Origin: Lachnospiraceae bacterium UBA4364
GTDB lineage: Bacteria > Bacillota > Clostridia > Lachnospirales > Lachnospiraceae
Assembly: GCA_002393955.1 (NCBI GenBank)
Contig: DGSK01000028.1
Coordinates: 1-64,000, forward strand
Reading direction: 5' to 3'
DNA length: 64,000 bases
Made by a program: the position numbers and the translations under genes
The notes under the pieces: model-generated
Told to the model about the DNA's origin: nothing
The model's input: only the letters and a program-made list of their open reading frames with translations
Database searches by the model: none
In this document: in pieces, positions 51,087 to 60,161 of the stretch
Numbering within the stretch: the stretch's first letter is position 1
Layout: the number at the start of each line of letters is the position of its first letter

Positions 51087-52133
51087 TCAGGCTAATATAG
51101 TTTTATCCAAAACCGTTTTCAGCTGATAAATATCCTCACCGCATTTAGCCCTTATTATCTCAGCAATGCCGAGTTTTGTTATATCTTCAGCATGTGCCGG
51201 AGGGTTCAGTCTCCCCAGCATTTCATTCATCTGCTTTAGCAATATGCTTTCACTTTCAGCATCTTTCATCTTAAGCATATCTACCAGTATCATCCCCCCT
51301 ATATTTCTGGCATCGATCTGATAAGCAATTTCCTCCGCAGCCTCACTGTTTATGGCTAATGCCGTATTGCTTCCGTGGGAATCTCCGGACATATGAACCT
51401 TTCGCCCCGATGCGCTGTTCACATCTATTACGGTCATCGCCTCCGTCCTGTCGATCACAATCTCTGCCCCTCCGGGAAGATGTATCCGTCTGGCAGTTAT
51501 TCGGGACAATGCAGCACGCACATCATAGAGGGCATTCATGGATATGTCCTGATCCGAGTAAAGTCTAATTCTGTCACGGCCGTTCCGGAGATCACCGCTC
51601 TCTGTCACAGAAACGGCTTTTTCATATATTCCGGCATCTTCCGTAAGCCACAGGGCGCTTTCCTCTTCGAGAACATCCCTTATGCTTTTATCAAAGGCTG
51701 ACTTTGCGATATGCAGTATGCAGGGAGCTTTTTTATGCTCATATTCTGTTGCCGGCACATCTGAAGCAAATATGACTCTAAGCTTCTTGTCACCTCTTTC
51801 AAGATCCCGCACCCTTACAGCCAGCTCATCACAGGGTTTCAGTGTACCGTCATACTCCCTGTTTATGACATATATATTCTTCTTTCCTCCATAATTCATA
51901 AAGGCGGTCTTTTTTCCGCCTATATCCAGAAATGCTCCTCCGGTCTCGGGATTGGTGCTTTTAACCCTCGCAAGGTAGACATCGCCTATGCGGACCTGAT
52001 CCTCCCGCTCAAAAACAATGCGCTCCGCTCTTCCGGAACGCATATATATAAGCAGCACGCCTTCGGGTATCCCTCCATCCGGGCTGACTCTGTATGCCAG
52101 CACCCGCAGATCACCCTTTTTCGTAATGTTCAT
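51087..52133 (-). CDS. rng: Ribonuclease E/G family protein
   Basis: 348 aa from the ATG at 52133; an ATG at 52175 overlaps the upstream gene. S1-like RNA-binding part (GDVYLARVKSTNPETGGAF) followed by the RNase domain with metal-binding Asp in VIDVNSASG and ILVDMLKMKD. It is shorter than E. coli RNase G (489 aa): the C-terminal zinc-link and small domain appear to be missing, so tetramer formation through the zinc link is not expected. It follows the DUF2344 and radical SAM genes, the usual order, but rplU does not follow. Confidence 0.9.
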   Translation of the reverse strand: MNITKKGDLRVLAYRVSPDGGIPEGVLLIYMRSGRAERIVFEREDQVRIGDVYLARVKSTNPETGGAFLDIGGKKTAFMNYGGKKNIYVINREYDGTLKPCDELAVRVRDLERGDKKLRVIFASDVPATEYEHKKAPCILHIAKSAFDKSIRDVLEEESALWLTEDAGIYEKAVSVTESGDLRNGRDRIRLYSDQDISMNALYDVRAALSRITARRIHLPGGAEIVIDRTEAMTVIDVNSASGRKVHMSGDSHGSNTALAINSEAAEEIAYQIDARNIGGMILVDMLKMKDAESESILLKQMNEMLGRLNPPAHAEDITKLGIAEIIRAKCGEDIYQLKTVLDKTILA

Positions 52134-52155
52134 TTCCGATATCCGCTCTTCTTTT

Positions 52156-52917
52156 CTACTCAGCCGTCTTATCATTAAGCGCTACTATCCTTCCGTCCTT
52201 ATCATTTCCGTAGATTTCCATACGGTACAGATGCGTTACTTTGAACCTGATACCTGATTCATTGACCGCCTCAGTCCCGCAGAGCTTATCAAAGACATCC
52301 GCAGGCCTTACATTAAGCTTTGATCCGCTTGAAAGCCTCATAACAAGTCTGAGCTCATAATCGTCAGCACCTTCATCATTACTCCCCTTATAATCTTTAC
52401 ATCTCCTGCACTCAAGAATCCTTATTCCCGGTCTTATATTCTTTCCGGACTTGACGCCTGTTATCTCGGATCTTGCCATCAGTTCATTTATGGCGGCCGT
52501 GAGTACTGTTTCAGCATTTTTCTTTTCACTGTCACCGGAGACCTTTCCATCCCCGGTCACCACCAGCTCATAATCAGCCTCAGCCACTGCTGCCATTGCA
52601 TTCAGTGCCTTTTCCCTAAGTATGACTGCTCCGGTCACTTTTATTCCTTCGTGCATGACCGCATTAAGCCTGCCCATAAGCGCCTCAGCATCTTCACAGG
52701 CATTCATCTCCAGGTCCATATAGTCGCCATATGTCTCCATGCCTACGCCTAACGGATAGGCAAAAGACATTATCTGGTGAGGGTGAAACCCTTCTGTATA
52801 TTTCGCATCCAGCTCAGCCTTCATGACCGCCTTCTGAAAATAGCGCAGCATATCCAGATGCCCTAAGTATCTTACAGGGCCGGTGCGCATAAATTTAAAT
52901 CTCACGGTAACGCTCAT
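52156..52917 (-). CDS. DUF2344 / TIGR03936 radical-SAM-linked protein
   Basis: 253 aa; the start ATG at 52917 overlaps the upstream stop codon (ATGA), so translation is coupled. The N-terminal FKFMRTGPVRYLGHLDMLRY and SFAYPLGVGMETYGDYMDLE are typical. In many Firmicutes this protein is encoded beside, or fused to, the TIGR03960 radical SAM protein, and the pair is often next to rng and ribosomal genes. The reaction is not known; a role in RNA or ribosome modification is an inference from the neighbourhood. Confidence 0.9.
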   Translation of the reverse strand: MSVTVRFKFMRTGPVRYLGHLDMLRYFQKAVMKAELDAKYTEGFHPHQIMSFAYPLGVGMETYGDYMDLEMNACEDAEALMGRLNAVMHEGIKVTGAVILREKALNAMAAVAEADYELVVTGDGKVSGDSEKKNAETVLTAAINELMARSEITGVKSGKNIRPGIRILECRRCKDYKGSNDEGADDYELRLVMRLSSGSKLNVRPADVFDKLCGTEAVNESGIRFKVTHLYRMEIYGNDKDGRIVALNDKTAE

Positions 52918-54779
52918 TCCACACATACCCCGCATCCGAAAGCACCGGCTCCGCACCCCATGCACTGATTCCTGCAGTTCGTAGATTTCTGTGCTTTTGC
53001 CGCATTATGCCATTCCCTCAAAAGAAATGACTTATTCACGCCGCTGTCAATAAAATCCCAGGGGAAGTTTTCATCATCATCCCTTACCCTGAAGATATAG
53101 TCTTTATAATCCACTCCGGTCTCTTCAAAAGCCTTTATCCAGCCCTCATAAGAGAAGGTTTCCGTCCATGCGTCAAATATCGCACCGTGGCGGTAGGCAT
53201 ACTCTATGGCTTTTGCCACCTTTCTGTCACCTCTTGCAAATATCCCCTCTATAATGGTGGTACCCGTATCATGATAGTGATATGAGATCCTCTTCTGATT
53301 AAGCTGCGCCCTGACTGCCGCCTTGGTGATCTTTGCCTTTTCCACAAACTGTTCCGGCGTATTCATCTCCGCCCACTGGAAAGCGGTAAAGGGCTTCGGC
53401 ACAAAAAACGAAGAGCTTGCGGTTATCTGCACGCTGCCCTGTCTCTCCGACTTAGGCACAGTATCGAAATATACACCTGCCACTTTATTGCAAAGCTCAG
53501 CTATAGCCACGGCATCCGACTCTTCTTCAAAAGGAAGCCCCAGCATGAAATACAGCTTTACCTTGTTCCAGCCGCCCTTAAATGCCATTTCGGAACCGTG
53601 AAGTATATCTTCCTCGGTGAGCCCCTTATTGATCACATCACGCATTCTCTGGGAACCGGCCTCCGGTGCAAAGGTTAACGAACTCTTTTTTATATCCTGA
53701 ACCTTGCTCATCACATCCAGAGAAAAAGCATCTATCCTAAGCGACGGCAGGGATATATTTATCTTTTTCTCACCGCAGTACTCCATAAGGTAGTCCAACA
53801 GCTCCTTAAGATGTGTATAGTCGCTTGTGGAAAGCGAGCTTAAGGAAAGCTCTTCGTATCCGGTATTTTTAAGTATCTCTCTCGCAAGCTCTTTTAACTG
53901 CTCAGGACTCCTCTCACGGACAGGCTTGTATATCTGTCCCGCCTGACAAAATCTGCAATTCCTGATGCAGCCTCTCTGTACCTCTATCACAGCCCTGTCC
54001 TGGGTAGCCCTTATAAACGGAACAACTGGTGCAGTGGGATAAAATGACTCATCCATATTTTTGACAAGCTGCTTCTTTACCCTGGCGGGCACATCTTCAT
54101 ACCGGGGAGTCATTTCCGTAAAACGGCCGTTTTCGTCATATGTCACCTCATAAAGTGACGGTACGTATATACCCTCTATGTGTGATGCTTCCCTGAGGTA
54201 TTCCTCACGGCTCTTATTCTCCGCCTTGAACCTCTTATACAGGTCAAAAAGTTCACGATATCTTACTTCACCCTCACCTATATAAAAGATGTCAAAATAG
54301 TCAGCTATCGGTTCCGGATTGTATACGCAGGGACCGCCGCCGATTACGATGGGATCATCTTCTGTCCTGTCTGCGGAATAAAATGGAATTCCCGACAGTT
54401 CAAAGATCTGAAGTATATTCGTATAGCACATTTCGTACTGCAGCGTCACGCCAAGAAAATCCGCAGTCTTAACAGGCTGCTGGCTTTCCAATGAAAAAAG
54501 CGGGATATTACGCTCCCGCATTATCCTGTCAAGATCCGTCCATGGACTGAAAAGCCTCTCGCACCAGACATCCGGCATAGAGTTGAACATTCCATACAGG
54601 ATCTGCATTCCTATGTGGCTCATACCTATTTCATAGACATCCGGAAAGCACATTACAAAGCGTATATCCGCATCATCCTTCATGACACTGTTGGGCTCAC
54701 CGCCTGTGTATCTTGAAGGCTTATCTATGCTCATAAGTATGTCATGACTTAAGGCTGTCTGTCTGTCACTGAAATCCAT
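52914..54779 (-). CDS. TIGR03960-family radical SAM protein
   Basis: 621 aa. An N-terminal cobalamin-binding-like region (ADIRFVMCFPDVYEIGMSH) precedes a radical SAM barrel whose cluster motif is CIRNCRFCQAG (about residue 270). A Cys-rich C-terminal tail (NCRNQCMGC, GCGVCVE) could hold another cluster. Length fits the family. CAGGAGA precedes the ATG. It forms a coupled pair with the DUF2344 gene. Confidence 0.92.
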   Translation of the reverse strand: MDFSDRQTALSHDILMSIDKPSRYTGGEPNSVMKDDADIRFVMCFPDVYEIGMSHIGMQILYGMFNSMPDVWCERLFSPWTDLDRIMRERNIPLFSLESQQPVKTADFLGVTLQYEMCYTNILQIFELSGIPFYSADRTEDDPIVIGGGPCVYNPEPIADYFDIFYIGEGEVRYRELFDLYKRFKAENKSREEYLREASHIEGIYVPSLYEVTYDENGRFTEMTPRYEDVPARVKKQLVKNMDESFYPTAPVVPFIRATQDRAVIEVQRGCIRNCRFCQAGQIYKPVRERSPEQLKELAREILKNTGYEELSLSSLSTSDYTHLKELLDYLMEYCGEKKINISLPSLRIDAFSLDVMSKVQDIKKSSLTFAPEAGSQRMRDVINKGLTEEDILHGSEMAFKGGWNKVKLYFMLGLPFEEESDAVAIAELCNKVAGVYFDTVPKSERQGSVQITASSSFFVPKPFTAFQWAEMNTPEQFVEKAKITKAAVRAQLNQKRISYHYHDTGTTIIEGIFARGDRKVAKAIEYAYRHGAIFDAWTETFSYEGWIKAFEETGVDYKDYIFRVRDDDENFPWDFIDSGVNKSFLLREWHNAAKAQKSTNCRNQCMGCGAGAFGCGVCVE

Positions 54780-54830
54780 TCGTCTCCTGCCCGTTTATAA
54801 TAAAAAATACTGTAAATATGTTTACTATGA

Positions 54831-56132
54831 TCACCTGCTTGCCAGGTCGCTCATTATCTCATCCCAGGTCACGCCCTTTTCCACCATGAGAACCATGCAG
54901 TGGTAAATGAAATCCGAGATCTCATACTTAACCTCTTCCTTATCAGGGTTCTTGGCTGCGATCACGATTTCCGTAGCCTCTTCTCCGACCTTCTTAAGGA
55001 TTTTATCTATGCCCTTATCAAATAGGTAATTCGTATAGGAACCTTCCTTCGGATGCTCCTTCCTGTCGGCAATAACGGCATAAACATCCTCAAGCACCTT
55101 TCTGGGATCCTTGTCTGTATAATCTTTTTTGATTATCTCCCTGAAGAAGCAGCTGTAGCTTCCTGTATGACATGCAACACCTACCTGACTTACCTTGGCA
55201 AGCAGTGTATCCTTGTCACAGTCAGCGGTAAGTGACTTCACAAACTGGAAATGTCCGCTGGTCTCACCCTTTACCCACTGTGCCTTGCGACTCCTTGAAT
55301 AGTATGTCATGCGGCCGGTCTTAATAGTTGCATTAAAAGCCGCTTCATTCATATATGCCATCATAAGAACTTCATTGGTACGGTATTCCTGCACGATAAC
55401 GGGAATAAGTCCGTCAGAATTAAGAGTGAGCTCAGAAAAGCTTAACTTCGCATCAAATCCATTAACCTCTATCCCCTCATCCGCACAGAAGGACTTGATC
55501 CCCATTATGGTGTCGGAAGCGGCATTAAGCTCAGGTCCGAAGAATCCTGCTGCCATATCGTTTTTCAGGAGCTCCGAAAGCTGCCCCGGTGTAGCTGCCG
55601 GCATAGGGAAAAATACCGGTATGATCGTCGTCTCAGTCATACGCTTGAAAGCATTTTTATCAAACGAGTCAGCCGCATTGACCGCAATTATCTGGCTTAC
55701 AAGCTCAGGCATTTCCGCAGGCCCGTTTTTAAGCTCTTCCGTATCGCCTATGCATACTGCGATCTTCTCCCTTCCGAAACGCTTGGAGACCTCCTCCGTA
55801 AGCTCCACATTCGAAGCCTTGCTGTAATTCAACGCTGCCCTCATGCAGCCGGTATAAAGGATCTTCTTTATATCCTCGAATCTCTTTACATTGCCGCAGC
55901 CGGTAACAGGCACTTCAGACACCGCAGCGATCTGTTTCATTATGCCAAGGGCTGTTTCATGCTCCCTGTCAGTCTCCGACAGATCAAATACTATGAGCTC
56001 GTCCACGTTGTTGTTACAGTATTTCTCAGCAAGTTCCACCGGATCTTCCGAGACCACCGCACGTTCCATACGGTTCTTTACGGCCTTTCCCTGATATAAA
56101 TAAATTGATGCGCAAAATTTCTTTTCTGACAT
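54831..56132 (-). CDS. hisI: HisF-like / HisI / HisE fusion protein
   Basis: 433 aa, about 220 longer than a normal HisIE. Residues 1-225 look like a HisA/HisF half-barrel protein: SIYLYQGKAVK in the place of the first strand, ELIVFDLSE, and TGCGNVKRFEDIKKIL at the phosphate-binding loop. The first-strand catalytic Asp of HisF is not visible, so this part may be inactive or structural. Residues 235-340 are PR-AMP cyclohydrolase (WVKGETSG, ADCDKDTLL, ACHTGSYSCF with the zinc Cys). Residues 345-433 are PR-ATP pyrophosphatase (KKVGEEATEIVIAAKN). The start has AGGGGAG. Last gene of the his operon. Confidence 0.9.
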   Translation of the reverse strand: MSEKKFCASIYLYQGKAVKNRMERAVVSEDPVELAEKYCNNNVDELIVFDLSETDREHETALGIMKQIAAVSEVPVTGCGNVKRFEDIKKILYTGCMRAALNYSKASNVELTEEVSKRFGREKIAVCIGDTEELKNGPAEMPELVSQIIAVNAADSFDKNAFKRMTETTIIPVFFPMPAATPGQLSELLKNDMAAGFFGPELNAASDTIMGIKSFCADEGIEVNGFDAKLSFSELTLNSDGLIPVIVQEYRTNEVLMMAYMNEAAFNATIKTGRMTYYSRSRKAQWVKGETSGHFQFVKSLTADCDKDTLLAKVSQVGVACHTGSYSCFFREIIKKDYTDKDPRKVLEDVYAVIADRKEHPKEGSYTNYLFDKGIDKILKKVGEEATEIVIAAKNPDKEEVKYEISDFIYHCMVLMVEKGVTWDEIMSDLASR

Positions 56133-56233
56133 TGGAAATACTCCCCTTTATGATCTTCCGGCATACATAGCGGCCTGCGGCTGCCATTATACACAATTTA
56201 CTGCCATGCTTTAATCTGTTCTTATTAAACAGC

Positions 56234-56818
56234 CTACAGAGTCCCCTTTGTACTGAGCACTCCGCTTATCCGCTCGTCTATCCCTGTAGCCTGGTCCATG
56301 GCTTTGGCAAAAGCCTTGAAAGCAGCTTCTATGATATGATGTGAATTCTCACCAGCAAGCTGTCTTACATGGAGGTTCATCTTTGCTGAAGCAGAAACCG
56401 CAAGGAAAAACTCTCTTACAAGCTCCGTCTCAAAGTTTCCCAGCTGTTCTGCAGGTATGGTCAGGTCAAAGCCAAGATAAGGCCTGCCGCAGAAATCAAC
56501 AGCACACAAAACCAGTGCGTCATCCATAGGCAGGATAAAATTGCCAAACCTCTTCATCCCGGCCTTGTCCCCCACTGCCTCAAGCAGCGCCTCACCCAGC
56601 ACAATTCCCGTATCTTCAACGGTATGGTGACCATCCACATTAAGGTCACCCTTAACCTTTACATCCAGGTCAAAAAGCCCGTGTCTTGCAAATCCTTCCA
56701 GCATATGGTCAAAAAAGCCTATCCCGGTATCGATATTCGCAATACCGCTGCCGTCAAGATTTATCGTAAGCTCTATATCCGTCTCCCTGGTCTTTCTTTT
56801 TACAGTTGCGGTTCTCAT
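56234..56818 (-). CDS. hisB: Imidazoleglycerol-phosphate dehydratase
   Basis: 194 aa, stand-alone form without the phosphatase domain. Metal-binding motifs FFDHMLEGFARHG, DGHHTVEDTGIVLGEA and ENSHHIIEAAFKAFAKAM are intact. GGGGAGG precedes the ATG. It lies 70 bases after hisD on the same strand. Confidence 0.97.
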   Translation of the reverse strand: MRTATVKRKTRETDIELTINLDGSGIANIDTGIGFFDHMLEGFARHGLFDLDVKVKGDLNVDGHHTVEDTGIVLGEALLEAVGDKAGMKRFGNFILPMDDALVLCAVDFCGRPYLGFDLTIPAEQLGNFETELVREFFLAVSASAKMNLHVRQLAGENSHHIIEAAFKAFAKAMDQATGIDERISGVLSTKGTL

Positions 56819-56888
56819 GTACGCCTCCCCTGATATTTCACAACACTGCTCTTTTACTCATAACCTGCAGATCCGTATGCCCAAATTA

Positions 56889-58187
56889 CTACTGCTTTTC
56901 CTCAAATCTCACCGCTATTGAATTGGCATGCGCAGTCAGGCCTTCCTTATTTGCAAAATATATTATGTCCTCGTGGTCTCTTTCCAGTGCATCTTTTGAA
57001 TAAGCTATTATGCTGGTCCTCTTTATGAAATCATCCACGCTTAAGGGTGAGAAGAACTTCGCAGTACCGTTGGTAGGCAGTATGTGATTGGGACCTGCAA
57101 AATAGTCTCCCAGAGGCTCAGAAGAATACGGTCCTAAGAAGATCGCACCGGCATTCTTTACCCTGGTCATGGTCTCATAGGGATTCCTGGTAACGATCTC
57201 AAGGTGCTCTGATGCTATGTCATTAACCGCATTTATCGCTGTATCCATATCATCAGCCACAAAGATAAATCCGAAATTATCAAGAGATTTCTGTATTATC
57301 TCGTGTCTCTCAAGCTTCGGTACAAAGCCTTCTATCTCTTTCTTTACATCCTCTGCAAGCTGCTTTGATGTAGTGACAAGTATTGAAGATGCCATCTCAT
57401 CATGCTCAGCCTGACTTAATAGGTCTGCTGCCACGAATCTTGCATTGGCACTCTCATCCGCAAGCACCATGATCTCACTGGGACCTGCAACAGAATCAAT
57501 GCTCACTGCACCGTAAACCGCCTTTTTAGCCATGGCAACGAAAATATTGCCGGGGCCGCAGATCTTATGCACTTTCGGTATGCTCTCCGTACCGTATGCC
57601 ATAGCAGCTATAGCCTGGGCGCCGCCTACCCTGTAGGCTTCATCAACTCCCGCTATCTTTGCAGCCGCAAGAGTCTCCCTGCTGACCTTTCCGTCCTTTC
57701 CCGGAGGAGTAAGCATCACGATGCGCTCTACGCCTGCAACCTTTGCAGGTATTATGTTCATGAGCACCGATGAAGGATATGCAGCTTTTCCGCCGGGTAC
57801 ATATACGCCGGCTATCTCAAGCGGTGTAAAACGCTGTCCCAGCACGCTCCCGTCAGGCTTCATGCTGATCCAGGTCTCCCTGAGCTGCTTTACATGGAAA
57901 TCCCGTATATTATCAGCCGCTTTCTGCAGGACTTTGATAAATTCCGGCTCTACGGAAGAAAGTGCATCTTCCATTTCCTCTTCCGAAATCCTGATATTAT
58001 CAATATTCAGATCAAAATGATCAAACTGCGCAGAATATTTAAAAAGAGCCGCATCCCCGTTCTCCCTGACATCAGCAATAATGCTGTCTACCTTATCCTC
58101 GATATCCCTGAAGCCGGAGGTGCTGCGCTTCTTCAATGTCTCCCTGAGCAGGGCCTTATTCTGTTCGTTTAATGCGATAATGTTCAT
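56889..58187 (-). CDS. hisD: Histidinol dehydrogenase
   Basis: Oxidises histidinol to histidine in two steps. 432 aa. Visible: YVPGGKAAYPSSVLMN, the NAD/zinc region AGPSEIMVLADE, and SQAEHDEMASSIL with the zinc-binding His. AAGAGG precedes the ATG. 43 bases after hisG. Confidence 0.97.
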   Translation of the reverse strand: MNIIALNEQNKALLRETLKKRSTSGFRDIEDKVDSIIADVRENGDAALFKYSAQFDHFDLNIDNIRISEEEMEDALSSVEPEFIKVLQKAADNIRDFHVKQLRETWISMKPDGSVLGQRFTPLEIAGVYVPGGKAAYPSSVLMNIIPAKVAGVERIVMLTPPGKDGKVSRETLAAAKIAGVDEAYRVGGAQAIAAMAYGTESIPKVHKICGPGNIFVAMAKKAVYGAVSIDSVAGPSEIMVLADESANARFVAADLLSQAEHDEMASSILVTTSKQLAEDVKKEIEGFVPKLERHEIIQKSLDNFGFIFVADDMDTAINAVNDIASEHLEIVTRNPYETMTRVKNAGAIFLGPYSSEPLGDYFAGPNHILPTNGTAKFFSPLSVDDFIKRTSIIAYSKDALERDHEDIIYFANKEGLTAHANSIAVRFEEKQ

Positions 58188-58230
58188 AATGCCTCTTTCT
58201 GCCGTGTCATTTACCGGCCTCTTTCAAACT

Positions 58231-58884
58231 TCACTCTTTTTCAAGTGCTTCCGCAAGCTGGCTTATCAGTCTCCTGATACGTTCGTTTTCCATCCTCATG
58301 GATACCTGGTTTACTATCATCCTGGCTGACAGGGGGCAGACCTCTTCAAGCACCATAAGGCCGTTTTCCTTCAAGGTCGATCCGGTCTCCACTATATCAA
58401 CTATAACGTCCGAAAGACCGACTATAGGGCCTAACTCTACCGAGCCGTTCAATTTGATGATATCAACAGTCTGTCCTTTTCTGTTATAAAAGAAATCTCT
58501 TGCAATATTCGGGTACTTGCTGGCCACCCTTATCATCTCGTGATGCTCCAGAAGCTCCCTTGCGCTCTCAGGTCCGCAGACACACATCCTGCACTTTCCA
58601 AAGCCCAGATCCAGCACTTCAAAGCACCTGCGTCCTTCCTCTAGTATGGTATCCTTGCCTGTGACGCCAATGTCTGCCACGCCGTATTCCACATATGTCG
58701 GCACATCCGGACCTTTAGCCAGGAAAAAGCGCACTTTCTGCTCCTCATTTACGAAGATAAGCTTCCTCGTATCCTTATCTTCCATCTCCGTGCAGCTTAT
58801 GCCTGCATGTTCAAGAAGCTTAAGCGTCTTATCCGCAAGTCTCCCTTTGGTCAGTGCAAATGTAAGATATCCTTCCATACTCAT
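58231..58884 (-). CDS. hisG: ATP phosphoribosyltransferase, short form
   Basis: First step of histidine synthesis. 217 aa from the ATG at 58884, with GGAGGAAAAT upstream; a start at 58920 is rejected. The short form lacks the C-terminal regulatory domain and needs HisZ, whose gene is 32 bases upstream. Motifs: LTFALTKGRLAD at the N-terminus, GVADIGVTGKD, and the PRPP-binding DIVETGSTLKENG. Confidence 0.97.
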   Translation of the reverse strand: MSMEGYLTFALTKGRLADKTLKLLEHAGISCTEMEDKDTRKLIFVNEEQKVRFFLAKGPDVPTYVEYGVADIGVTGKDTILEEGRRCFEVLDLGFGKCRMCVCGPESARELLEHHEMIRVASKYPNIARDFFYNRKGQTVDIIKLNGSVELGPIVGLSDVIVDIVETGSTLKENGLMVLEEVCPLSARMIVNQVSMRMENERIRRLISQLAEALEKE

Positions 58885-58916
58885 ATTTTCCTCCATGCCG
58901 AGCACCGGCATTTCTT

Positions 58917-60020
58917 TCAAACTTTTTTTCCTACAGCAGGCTTGCCGCTCTTTCTTAGCTCTGCAATCTTTTCAAATGCTGCCCTTCTGTCCTTTTCCCC
59001 GTACTCTACTACCTGTACTTCCGTATCATCCGCACCCTTAACGCCTGCTGCCAGTAGAGCGCTCACGATATCATCCAGGAGGAATACACAGCCTATGGCC
59101 GGAGCCTCGTGACCAAATCTTCCCAGAAGTCCGTCATACCGTCCGCCCTTGGCGATGGCATCCCCGGCACCGTAGGTATATGCCTTGAATATAAGTCCGG
59201 TGTAATAATTAAGCTTGCTGAGCATACCCAGATCTATGGAAATATACTCTTCCATGCCGTGCATGCACATCACATCATATATTTCAATGAGACGCTGTAT
59301 GGCAGCTTTTGACATCTCATTAGTGACATCATCCGCAAGCTCTTTCAGCTCCTCTTTATCAAGCACATCACCGGCACGCAGGATCAGCTCCTGAAGCTTC
59401 TTTGATACGCCGCGGTGCTTAAGCATCTCACCTGCGCCATAATAATTCTTTACCGATATCTGTTCCCTGAGCTTAAGTATGCTTTCCTCATCAAGTGCCG
59501 CCTCTTCGCAGAGCCCTTTGAAAAAACCTACTTCACCTATACTCACGGTAAAGCGCTTGAACCCGGCATTCTTTAATGTATCTATCACCATAGCCAGCAC
59601 ATCGCAGTCCGCATCCACCGATCCGTCACCTATAAGCTCGGCACCGCTCTGTGTTGTCTCCTTAAGCTTGCCCTGAAGATTTAAATTATTGGTAAACGCC
59701 CTGCCGGAATATGAAAGCCTTACAGGCTTACCATCCTCCATGAAATACTTTACCGCAGACCTTGCTATGGACGGCGTAAAGTCAGGCCTTAGCACCAGTG
59801 TATCGCCTTCCCTGTCAAAGAACTTATATAATTCTCTCGAAGGTGTCGTGCCTATCTCCTTCGAGAAAATATCAAAATATTCAAATGTAGGCGTTTCTAT
59901 CTCCTTATATCCATACAGATTAAAGGTAGACAATATCTTCTCGTTTACTGACTTTCTCATTGCCAGTTCACTGCCGTATATATCCCGGACACCCTCCGGA
60001 GTGTGAATCAATTTTTCCAT
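58917..60020 (-). CDS. hisZ: ATP phosphoribosyltransferase regulatory subunit
   Basis: HisRS-like protein without aminoacylation, partner of short HisG. 367 aa from the ATG at 60020, with AGGAGA upstream. Class II synthetase core: IHTPEGVRDIYG, DTLVLRPDFTPSIARSA, and KGGRYDGLLGRFG. The HisRS anticodon-binding domain is missing, and the second motif region lacks the histidine-A box, which separates it from a true HisRS. First gene of the operon hisZ-G-D-B-IE; hisA, hisC, hisF and hisH are not in the window. Confidence 0.93.
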   Translation of the reverse strand: MEKLIHTPEGVRDIYGSELAMRKSVNEKILSTFNLYGYKEIETPTFEYFDIFSKEIGTTPSRELYKFFDREGDTLVLRPDFTPSIARSAVKYFMEDGKPVRLSYSGRAFTNNLNLQGKLKETTQSGAELIGDGSVDADCDVLAMVIDTLKNAGFKRFTVSIGEVGFFKGLCEEAALDEESILKLREQISVKNYYGAGEMLKHRGVSKKLQELILRAGDVLDKEELKELADDVTNEMSKAAIQRLIEIYDVMCMHGMEEYISIDLGMLSKLNYYTGLIFKAYTYGAGDAIAKGGRYDGLLGRFGHEAPAIGCVFLLDDIVSALLAAGVKGADDTEVQVVEYGEKDRRAAFEKIAELRKSGKPAVGKKV

Positions 60021-60080
60021 ATTATCTCCTGAAATATTATCCAAACTTTGGCATTTCCATGGAACCGCCTGGCGAACGGC

Positions 60081-60161
60081 CCCACCGACAGAAGAGCTAT
60101 CGGTGGGAAATTAATCTATAGTCGAACCCGCAGTCGATTCCACAACCGTGACATTATATCA
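60081..60161 (-). promoter_or_regulatory. Promoter and leader of the his operon
   Basis: Minus strand: extended -10 TGA-TATAAT (60153-60161), where the TGA is also the stop codon of the helicase gene. No good -35. In the leader of about 130 bases a perfect 8-bp stem CCCACCGA/TCGGTGGG (60100-60107 with 60081-60088) occurs; no T run follows it and no His codon run or T-box is present. Confidence 0.5.

Noticed and set aside
60021..60158. T-box or histidine attenuator before hisZ
   Set aside because: No T-box sequence, no run of His codons and no T run after the hairpin.
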